Assembly: GCF_029227915.1 (NCBI RefSeq)
Contig: NC_079877.1
Location: 1,798,001-1,862,000 of the forward strand
DNA from: Hydractinia symbiolongicarpus
Taxonomy: Eukaryota; Cnidaria; Hydrozoa; Anthoathecata; Hydractiniidae
Direction of reading: 5' to 3'
DNA: 64,000 nucleotides
Shown here: positions 49,894 through 61,300 of the stretch, in pieces
Layout: every line of letters starts with the position of its first letter
Numbering within the stretch: position 1 is the first letter of the stretch
The notes under the pieces: generated by a model
The model's database searches: none
Seen by the model: the letters and a program-made list of their open reading frames with translations, nothing else
Told to the model about the DNA's origin: nothing
Program-made: the position numbers and the translations under genes

Positions 49894-52499
49894 GGTTGGG
49901 TCACATAATCGTACTAACATGTGTTTAGCCATATTTTTCTCATTTTACTATGTTGCATCGCTTTTAACAGTGAAACGATTGACTGTGGGACTTAATTGAA
50001 CTCAGTCTGGACTGTGTCCTTATAAATGTGATAAGTGAGCCAACCGGAACCCAAGAAATAACATTGTTCTTAATTTGACATGATTGCTGGAACTCAGCGA
50101 TTACACTGAGCGCTGTGGTAGCGCTTGATTTAAAAATTGAGATAAATAAGTCATTCTCTACTGTGGGACCAATCCTAGCCGTTATCGCGCGCTGAAGAAA
50201 GAGCGACAGTTTCCAAAACAAAATTTCATTGACTTTCTAACGGTGTCAATCCGTTTGAGTTACAACGGTTGCGTCACATATTCGTACCAATATGTGTTTA
50301 GGTATTCTTTTTCGATATTACTAAGTTGTATCGCTTTTAACAGTGAAACGATTGACTGTGGGAATTAATTGAACTCATTCTGGACTGTGACCTTATCAAT
50401 GTGATAAGTGAGCCAACTGGACCCCAAGGAATAACATTCTTCTTAATTCGACATGATTGATGGATTTCAGGAATTACACTAGGCTCTATGGTAGCACTTT
50501 ATTTAAAAATTTAGATATATAAGTCATTTTATACTGTGGGACCAATCCTGGCCGTTAGCACGCGCTAAAGAAATAGAGAGATTCTCAAAAACTACATTTC
50601 ATTGACTTCTTGCCGGTATCAATCCGTTTGAGTTACAACGGTTGCGTCACATATTCGTACCAACATGTATTTAGTGATATTTTTCGGATAATACTAAGTT
50701 AAATCGCTTTTAACAGTGAAACGATTGCCTGTGGAATTTAATTGAAATAAGTTTGGCCTGTGACCTTATAAATGTGATAAGTGAGTCAACTGGATCCAAG
50801 AAATAACATTCTTCTTAATTTGACATGATTGCCGGAACTCAGCGATTACACTAGGATCTCTGGTAGCGCTTTCTTTAAAAATTTAGATAAATAAGTCTTT
50901 TTTTACTGTGGCACCAATCCTGGCCGTTAGCACGCGTTGAAGAAATAGAGACATTCTAAAAGACTACATTTCATTGACTTTCTAACGGTGTCAATCCGTT
51001 TCAGTTACAGCGGTTGCGTCACATATTCGTGCCAACATGTGTTTAGATATTTTTTTCCGATATTACTAAGTTGTATCGTTTTAACAATGAACGATTGACT
51101 GTGGGACTTAATTGAACTCATTCTGGACTGTGACCTTATAAATGTGATAAGTGAGCCAACCGGAACCCAAGAAATAACATTGTTCTTAATTTGACATGAT
51201 TGCTGGAACTCAGCGATTACACTGAGCGCTGTGGTAGCGCTTGATTTAAAAATTGAGATAAATAAGTCATTCTCTACTGTGGGACCGATCCTAGCCGTTA
51301 TCGCGCGCTGAAGAAAGAGCGACAGTTTCCAAAACTACGTTTCATTGACTTCCTAACGGTGTCAGTCCGTTTGAGTTACAATGGTTGGGTCACATATTCG
51401 TCCCCACATGTATTTAATGATTTTTATCCGATAATACTAAGTTGTATCGCTTTTAACAGTGAAACGATTGACTGTGGGACTTAATTAAACTGATTCTAGA
51501 CTGTGAACTTAAGAATGTGATAAGTGAGCCAATTGGACCCCAAGAAATAACATTCTTCTTAGTTTGACGTGATTGCCGGAACTCAGCGATTACACTGGGC
51601 GCTGTGGTAGCGCTTTATTTAAAAATTAAGATAAATACGTTATTTTTTACTGTGGGACCAATCCTAGCCTTTAGTTCGCGCTGAAGAATAGCGACAGTTT
51701 CCAAAACTACGTTTCATTGACTTCCTAACGGTGTCAGTCCGTTTGAGTTACAATGGTTGGGTCACACATTCGTCCCCACATGTATTTAATGATTTTTATC
51801 CGATATTACTAAGTTGTATCGCTTTTAACAGTGAAACGATTGACTGTGGGACTTAATTGAACTCATTCTGGACTGTGACCTTATAAATGTGATAAGTGAG
51901 CCAACCGGAACCCAAGAAATAACATTGTTCTTAATTTGACATGATTGCTGGAACTCAGCGATTACACTGAGCGCTGTGGTAGCGCTTGATTTAAAAATTG
52001 AGATAAATAAGTCATTCTCTACTGTGGGACCGATCCTAGCCGTTATCGCGCGCTGAAGAAAGAGCGACAGTTTCCAAAACTACGTTTCATTGACTTCCTA
52101 ACGGTGTCAGTCCGTTTGAGTTACAATGGTTGGGTCACATATTGGTCCCCACATGTATTTAATGATTTTTATCCGATAATACTAAGTTGTATCGCTTTTA
52201 ACAGTGAAACGATTGACTGTGGGACTTAATTAAACTGATTCTAGACTGTGAACTTAAGAATGTGATAAGTGAGCCAATTGGACCCCAAGAAATAACATTC
52301 TTCTTAGTTTGACGTGATTGCCGGAACTCAGCGATTACACTGGGCGCTGTGGTAGCGCTTTATTTAAAAATTAAGATAAATACGTTATTTTTTACTGTGG
52401 GACCAATCCTAGCCTTTAGTTCGCGCTGAAGAATAGCGACAGTTTCCAAAACTACGTTTCATTGACTTCCTAACGGTGTCAGTCCGTTTGAGTTACAAT
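49894..52499. repeat. Higher-order repeat F, copy 2
   Basis: Registers are 50079, 50452, 50824, 51195, 51568, 51940 and 52313, all 2,606 bp after copy 1. It begins with the same linking sequence TCACATAATCGTACTAACATG (here split across 49902-49922) and CTCATTTTACTATG, that is, the first structural form. Only a few base differences to copies 1 and 3 were seen. Confidence 0.92.
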
Positions 52500-55105
52500 G
52501 GTTGGGTCACATAATCGTACTAACATGTGTTTAGCCATATTTTTCTCATTTTACTATGTTGCATCGCTTTTAACAGTGAAACGATTGACTGTGGGACTTA
52601 ATTGAACTCAGTCTGGACTGTGTCCTTATAAATGTGATAAGTGAGCCAACCGGAACCCAAGAAATAACATTGTTCTTAATTTGACATGATTGCTGGAACT
52701 CAGCGATTACACTGAGCGCTGTGGTAGCGCTTGATTTAAAAATTGAGATAAATAAGTCATTCTCTACTGTGGGACCAATCCTAGCCGTTATCGCGCGCTG
52801 AAGAAAGAGCGACAGTTTCCAAAACAAAATTTCATTGACTTTCTAACGGTGTCAATCCGTTTGAGTTACAACGGTTGCGTCACATATTCGTACCAATATG
52901 TGTTTAGGTATTCTTTTTCGATATTACTAAGTTGTATCGCTTTTAACAGTGAAACGATTGACTGTGGGAATTAATTGAACTCATTCTGGACTGTGACCTT
53001 ATCAATGTGATAAGTGAGCCAACTGGACCCCAAGGAATAACATTCTTCTTAATTCGACATGATTGATGGATTTCAGGAATTACACTAGGCTCTATGGTAG
53101 CACTTTATTTAAAAATTTAGATATATAAGTCATTTTATACTGTGGGACCAATCCTGGCCGTTAGCACGCGCTAAAGAAATAGAGAGATTCTCAAAAACTA
53201 CATTTCATTGACTTCTTGCCGGTATCAATCCGTTTGAGTTACAACGGTTGCGTCACATATTCGTACCAACATGTATTTAGTGATATTTTTCGGATAATAC
53301 TAAGTTAAATCGCTTTTAACAGTGAAACGATTGCCTGTGGAATTTAATTGAAATAAGTTTGGCCTGTGACCTTATAAATGTGATAAGTGAGTCAACTGGA
53401 TCCAAGAAATAACATTCTTCTTAATTTGACATGATTGCCGGAACTCAGCGATTACACTAGGATCTCTGGTAGCGCTTTCTTTAAAAATTTAGATAAATAA
53501 GTCTTTTTTTACTGTGGCACCAATCCTGGCCGTTAGCACGCGTTGAAGAAATAGAGACATTCTAAAAGACTACATTTCATTGACTTTCTAACGGTGTCAA
53601 TCCGTTTCAGTTACAGCGGTTGCGTCACATATTCGTGCCAACATGTGTTTAGATATTTTTTTCCGATATTACTAAGTTGTATCGTTTTAACAATGAACGA
53701 TTGACTGTGGGACTTAATTGAACTCATTCTGGACTGTGACCTTATAAATGTGATAAGTGAGCCAACCGGAACCCAAGAAATAACATTGTTCTTAATTTGA
53801 CATGATTGCTGGAACTCAGCGATTACACTGAGCGCTGTGGTAGCGCTTGATTTAAAAATTGAGATAAATAAGTCATTCTCTACTGTGGGACCGATCCTAG
53901 CCGTTATCGCGCGCTGAAGAAAGAGCGACAGTTTCCAAAACTACGTTTCATTGACTTCCTAACGGTGTCAGTCCGTTTGAGTTACAATGGTTGGGTCACA
54001 TATTCGTCCCCACATGTATTTAATGATTTTTATCCGATAATACTAAGTTGTGTCGCTTTTAACAGTGAAACGATTGACTGTGGGACTTAATTAAACTGAT
54101 TCTAGACTGTGAACTTAAGAATGTGATAAGTGAGCCAATTGGACCCCAAGAAATAACATTCTTCTTAGTTTGACGTGATTGCCGGAACTCAGCGATTACA
54201 CTGGGCGCTGTGGTAGCGCTTTATTTAAAAATTAAGATAAATACGTTATTTTTTACTGTGGGACCAATCCTAGCCTTTAGTTCGCGCTGAAGAATAGCGA
54301 CAGTTTCCAAAACTACGTTTCATTGACTTCCTAACGGTGTCAGTCCGTTTGAGTTACAATGGTTGGGTCACACATTCGTCCCCACATGTATTTAATGATT
54401 TTTATCCGATATTACTAAGTTGTATCGCTTTTAACAGTGAAACGATTGACTGTGGGACTTAATTGAACTCATTCTGGACTGTGACCTTATAAATGTGATA
54501 AGTGAGCCAACCGGAACCCAAGAAATAACATTGTTCTTAATTTGACATGATTGCTGGAACTCAGCGATTACACTGAGCGCTGTGGTAGCGCTTGATTTAA
54601 AAATTGAGATAAATAAGTCATTCTCTACTGTGGGACCGATCCTAGCCGTTATCGCGCGCTGAAGAAAGAGCGACAGTTTCCAAAACTACGTTTCATTGAC
54701 TTCCTAACGGTGTCAGTCCGTTTGAGTTACAATTGTTGGGTCACATATTGGTCCCCACATGTATTTAATGATTTTTATCCGATAATACTAAGTTGTATCG
54801 CTTTTAACAGTGAAACGATTGACTGTGGGACTTAATTAAACTGATTCTAGACTGTGAACTTAAGAATGTGATAAGTGAGCCAATTGGACCCCAAGAAATA
54901 ACATTCTTCTTAGTTTGACGTGATTGCCGGAACTCAGCGATTACACTGGGCGCTGTGGTAGCGCTTTATTTAAAAATTAAGATAAATACGTTATTTTTTA
55001 CTGTGGGACCAATCCTAGCCTTTAGTTCGCGCTGAAGAATAGCGACAGTTTCCAAAACTACGTTTCATTGACTTCCTAACGGTGTCAGTCCGTTTGAGTT
55101 ACAAT
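52500..55105. repeat. Higher-order repeat F, copy 3
   Basis: Registers are 52685, 53058, 53430, 53801, 54174, 54546 and 54919. It starts in the first structural form but ends in the second: after the seventh monomer it continues with CACACATTCGTCCCC rather than CACATAATCGTACTAAC. Private changes are TTGTGTCGC at about 54052 and CAATTGTTGGG at about 54734. The changeover between forms lies in this copy. Confidence 0.9.
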
Positions 55106-57711
55106 GGTTGGGTCACACATTCGTCCCCACATGTATTTAATGATTTTTATCCGATATTACTAAGTTGTATCGCTTTTAACAGTGAAACGATTGACTGTGG
55201 GACTTAATTGAACTCATTCTGGACTGTGACCTTATAAATGTGATAAGTGAGCCAACCGGAACCCAAGAAATAACATTGTTCTTAATTTGACATGATTGCT
55301 GGAACTCAGCGATTACACTGAGCGCTGTGGTAGCGCTTGATTTAAAAATTAGGATAAATACGTTATTTTTTACTGTGGGACCAATCCTAGCCGTTTGTTC
55401 GCGCTGAAGAAATAGAGACTGTTTCAAAAACTAAATTTCACTGACTTTCTAGCGGTATCAATCCGTTTGAGTTACAACGGTTGCGTCACATATTCGTACC
55501 AACATGTATTTAGCGATATTTTTCTGATATTACTAGGTTGCATCGCTTTTAACAGTGAAACGATTGACTGTAGGACTTAATTGAACTCATTCTGGACTGT
55601 GACCTTATCAATGTGATAAGTGAGCCAACTGGACCCCAAGGAATAACATTCTTCTTAATTCGACATGATTGATGGATTTCAGGAATTACACTAGGCTCTA
55701 TGGTAGCACTTTATTTAAAAATTTAGATATATAAGTCATTTTATACTGTGGGACCAATCCTGGCCGTTAGCACGCGCTAAAGAAATAGAGAGATTCTCAA
55801 AAACTACATTTCATTGACTTCTTGCCGGTATCAATCCGTTTGAGTTACAACGGTTGCGTCACATATTCGTACCAACATGTATTTAGTGATATTTTTCGGA
55901 TAATACTAAGTTAAATCGCTTTTAACAGTGAAACGATTGCCTGTGGAATTTAATTGAAATAAGTTTGGCCTGTGACCTTATAAATGTGATAAGTGAGTCA
56001 ACTGGATCCAAGAAATAACATTCTTCTTAATTTGACATGATTGCCGGAACTCAGCGATTACACTAGGATCTCTGGTAGCGCTTTCTTTAAAAATTTAGAT
56101 AAATAAGTCTTTTTTTACTGTGGCACCAATCCTGGCCGTTAGCACGCGTTGAAGAAATAGAGACATTCTAAAAGACTACATTTCATTGACTTTCTAACGG
56201 TGTCAATCCGTTTCAGTTACAGCGGTTGCGTCACATATTCGTGCCAACATGTGTTTAGATATTTTTTTCCGATATTACTAAGTTGTATCGTTTTAACAAT
56301 GAACGATTGACTGTGGGACTTAATTGAACTCATTCTGGACTGTGACCTTATAAATGTGATAAGTGAGCCAACCGGAACCCAAGAAATAACATTGTTCTTA
56401 ATTTGACATGATTGCTGGAACTCAGCGATTACACTGAGCGCTGTGGTAGCGCTTGATTTAAAAATTGAGATAAATAAGTCATTCTCTACTGTGGGACCGA
56501 TCCTAGCCGTTATCGCGCGCTGAAGAAAGAGCGACAGTTTCCAAAACTACGTTTCATTGACTTCCTAACGGTGTCAGTCCGTTTGAGTTACAATGGTTGG
56601 GTCACATATTCGTCCCCACATGTATTTAATGATTTTTATCCGATAATACTAAGTTGTATCGCTTTTAACAGTGAAACGATTGACTGTGGGACTTAATTAA
56701 ACTGATTCTAGACTGTGAACTTAAGAATGTGATAAGTGAGCCAATTGGACCCCAAGAAATAACATTCTTCTTAGTTTGACGTGATTGCCGGAACTCAGCG
56801 ATTACACTGGGCGCTGTGGTAGCGCTTTATTTAAAAATTAAGATAAATACGTTATTTTTTACTGTGGGACCAATCCTAGCCTTTAGTTCGCGCTGAAGAA
56901 TAGCGACAGTTTCCAAAACTACGTTTCATTGACTTCCTAACGGTGTCAGTCCGTTTGAGTTACAATGGTTGGGTCACACATTCGTCCCCACATGTATTTA
57001 ATGATTTTTATCCGATATTACTAAGTTGTATCGCTTTTAACAGTGAAACGATTGACTGTGGGACTTAATTGAACTCATTCTGGACTGTGACCTTATAAAT
57101 GTGATAAGTGAGCCAACCGGAACCCAAGAAATAACATTGTTCTTAATTTGACATGATTGCTGGAACTCAGCGATTACACTGAGCGCTGTGGTAGCGCTTG
57201 ATTTAAAAATTGAGATAAATAAGTCATTCTCTACTGTGGGACCGATCCTAGCCGTTATCGCGCGCTGAAGAAAGAGCGACAGTTTCCAAAACTACGTTTC
57301 ATTGACTTCCTAACGGTGTCAGTCCGTTTGAGTTACAATGGTTGGGTCACATATTGGTCCCCACATGTATTTAATGATTTTTATCCGATAATACTAAGTT
57401 GTATCGCTTTTAACAGTGAAACGATTGACTGTGGGACTTAATTAAACTGATTCTAGACTGTGAACTTAAGAATGTGATAAGTGAGCCAATTGGACCCCAA
57501 GAAATAACATTCTTCTTAGTTTGACGTGATTGCCGGAACTCAGCGATTACACTGGGCGCTGTGGTAGCGCTTTATTTAAAAATTAAGATAAATACGTTAT
57601 TTTTTACTGTGGGACCAATCCTAGCCTTTAGTTCGCGCTGAAGAATAGCGACAGTTTCCAAAACTACGTTTCATTGACTTCCTAACGGTGTCAGTCCGTT
57701 TGAGTTACAAT
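55106..57711. repeat. Higher-order repeat F, copy 4 (second structural form)
   Basis: Registers are 55291, 55664, 56036, 56407, 56780, 57152 and 57525. The first monomer is a different chimera: it begins as GAGCGCTGTGG, then at AAAAATTAGGATAAATACG takes the sequence of a TTCGCGCTG monomer with CTTTCTAGCGG and TTTCTGATATTACTAGG. Its closest relative outside block F is at 60880-61140. Monomers 2-7 match copies 1-3, so only the linking monomer was exchanged. Confidence 0.9.
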
Positions 57712-58340
57712 GGTTGGGTCACACATTCGTCCCCACATGTATTTAATGATTTTTATCCGATATTACTAAGTTGTATCGCTTTTAACAGTGAAACGATTGA
57801 CTGTGGGACTTAATTGAACTCATTCTGGACTGTGACCTTATAAATGTGATAAGTGAGCCAACCGGAACCCAAGAAATAACATTGTTCTTAATTTGACATG
57901 ATTGCTGGAACTCAGCGATTACACTGAGCGCTGTGGTAGCGCTTGATTTAAAAATTAGGATAAATACGTTATTTTTTACTGTGGGACCAATCCTAGCCGT
58001 TTGTTCGCGCTGAAGAAATAGAGACTGTTTCAAAAACTAAATTTCACTGACTTTCTAGCGGTATCAATCCGTTTGAGTTACAACGGTTGCGTCACATATT
58101 CGTACCAACATGTATTTAGCGATATTTTTCTGATATTACTAGGTTGCATCGCTTTTAACAGTGAAACGATTGACTGTAGGACTTAATTGAACTCATTCTG
58201 GACTGTGACCTTATCAATGTGATAAGTGAGCCAACTGGACCCCAAGGAATAACATTCTTCTTAATTCGACATGATTGATGGATTTCAGGAATTACACTAG
58301 GCTCTATGGTAGCACTTTATTTAAAAATTTAGATATATAA
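57712..58340. repeat. Repeat F, partial copy 5 (second structural form)
   Basis: Registers are 57897 and 58270. It repeats 55106 onward exactly in the linking chimera and into monomer type 2, then starts to differ at about 58344 (GTCTTTTTATACTATGGG against GTCATTTTATACTGTGGG). From there on copies are clearly more diverged. Confidence 0.88.
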
Positions 58341-61300
58341 GTCTTTTTATACTATGGGACCAATCCTAGCCGTTAGCACGCGCTAAAGAAATAGAGAGAT
58401 TCTCAAAAACTACATTTCATTGACTTCTTGCCGGTATCAATCCGTTTGAGTTACAACGGTTGCGTCACATATTCGTACCAACATGTATTTAGTGATATTT
58501 TTCGGATAATACTAGGTTGCATCGCTTTTAACTGTGAAACGATTGCCTGTGGAACTTAATTGAAATAAGTTTGGCCTGTGACCTTATAAATGTGATAAGT
58601 GAGTCAACTGGATCCAAGAAATAACATTCTTCTTAATTTGACATGATTGCCAGGACTCAGCGATTACACTAGGATCTCTGGTAAACGCTTTCTTTAAAAA
58701 TTTAGATAAATAAGTCCTTTTTTACTGTGGCACCAATCCTGGCCGTTAGCACGCGATGAAGAAATAGAGACATTCTAAAAGACTACATTTCATTGACTTT
58801 CTAACGGTATCAGTCCGTGTGAGTTACAACAGTTGCGTCACATTTTCGTACCAACATGTATTTAGCGATAGTGTTCGGATATTACTAGGTTGCATCGCTT
58901 TTAACAGTGAAACGTTTGACTGTGGGACTTTATTGAACTGATTGTGGACTTTGACCTTATAAATGCGATAAGTATGCCAGTTTGACTACAAGAAATAACG
59001 TTGTGCTTAACTTGACATAATTGCTGGAACTCAGCGATTACACTGGGCGCTGTTGTAGCGATTTATTTAAAAATTAAGATAAATAAGTCATTCTTTACTG
59101 TGGGACTAATCCTAGCCGTTAGTTTGCGCGGAAGAAGTAGAGACAGTTTCCAAAACAAAATTTCATTGACTTTCTAACGGTGTCAATCCGTTTGAGTTAC
59201 AACGGTTACATCACATATTCGTACCAATATGTGTTTAGGTATTTTTTTCCGATATTACTAAGTTGTATCGCTTTTAACAGTGAAACGATTGACTGTGGGA
59301 CTTAATTGAACTCATTCTGGACTGTGACCTTATCAATGTGATAAGTAAGCCAACTGGACCCCAAGGAATAACATTCTTCTTAATTCGACATGATTGATGG
59401 ATTTCAGGAATTACACTAGGCTCTATGGTAGCACTTTATTTAAAAATTTAGATATATAAGTCTTTTTATACTATGGGACCAATCCTGGCCGTTAGCACGC
59501 GCTAACGAAATAGAGAGATTCTCAAAAACTACATTTCATTGACTTCTTGCCAGTATCAATCCGTTTGAGTTACAACGGTTGCGTCACATATTCGTACCAA
59601 CATGTATTTAGTGATATTTTTCGGATAATACTAAGTTAAATCGCTTTTAACAGTGAAACGATTGCCTGTTGAACTTAATTGAAATAAGTTTGGCCTGTGA
59701 CCTTATAAATGTGATAAGTGAGTCAACTGGATCCAAGAAATAACATTCTTCTTAATTTGACATGATTGCCGGAACTCAGCGATTACACTAGGATCTCTGG
59801 TAGCGCTTTCTTTAAGAATTTAGATAAATAAGTCTTTTTTTACTGTGGCACCAATCCTGGCCGTTAGCACGCGTTGAAGAAATAGAGACATTCTAAAAGA
59901 CTACATTTCATTGACTTTCTAACGGTGTCAATCCGTTTTAGTTACAGCGGTTGCGTCACATATTCGTGCCAACATGTGTTTAGATATTTTTTTCCGATAT
60001 TACTAAGTTGTATCGCTTTTAACAATGAAACGATTGACTGTGGGACTTAATTGAACTCATTCTGGACTGTGACCTTATAAATGTGATAAGTGAGCCAACT
60101 GGATCCCAAGAAATAACATTGTTCTTAATTTGACATGACTGCTGGAACTCAGCGATTACACTGAGCGCTGTGGTAGCGCTTTATTTAAAAATTGAGGTAA
60201 ATAAGTCATTTTCTACTGTGGGACCGATCCTAGCCGTTATCGCGCGGTGAAGAAATAGCGACAGTTTCCAAAACTACGTCTCATTGACTTCCTAACAGTG
60301 TCAGTCCGTTTGAGTTACAATGGTTGGGTCACATATTCGTCCCCACATGTATTTAATGATTTTTATCCGATATTACTAAGTTGTATCGCTTTTAACAGTG
60401 AAACGATTGACTGTGGGACTTAATTGAATTGTTTCTGGACTGTGACCTTATAAATGTGATAAGTGAGTCAACTGGACCCGAAGAAATAACATTCTTCTTA
60501 ATTTGACATGATTGCTGGAACTCAGCGATTACACTGGGCGTTGTGGTAGCGCTTTATTTAAAAATTAAGATAAATAAGTCATTTTTTACTGTGGGACCAA
60601 TCCTAGCGGTTAGTTCGCGCTGAAGAAATAGAGACAGTTTCAAAAACTACATTTCATGGAATTTCTAACGTTGTCAATCCGTTTGAGATACAACGGTTGC
60701 GTCACAAATTCGTACCAACATGTATTTAGTGACTTTTTTCCGATATTACTAAGTTGTATCGCTTTAAACAGTGCAACGATTGACAGTGGGACTTAATTGA
60801 ACTGATTCTAGACTGTGAACTAAAGAATGTGATAAGTGAGCCACTTGGACCCCAAGAAATAACATTCTTCTTAGTTTGACGTGATTGCCAGAACTCAGCG
60901 ATTACACTGGGCGCTGTGGTAGCGCTTTATTTAAAAATTAAGATAAATACGTTATTTTTTACTGTGGGACCAATCCTAGCCGTTAGTTCGCGCTGCAGAA
61001 GTAGAGACTACTTCAAGAACTACATTTCATTGACTTTCTAGCGGTATCAATCCGTTTGAGTTACAACGGTTGCGTCACATATTCGTACCAACATGTATTT
61101 AGCCATATTTTTCTCATATTACTAGGTTGCATCGCTTTTAACAGTGAAACGTTTGACTGTGGGACGTAATCAACTAACTTTGGACTGTGACCTGATAAAC
61201 TTGATAAATGAGACAATTGGACCCCAAGAAATAACATTCTTCAAATTTGACGTGTTTGCCGGAACTCAGTGATTGCACTGGGCGCTGTGGTAGCGCTTCA

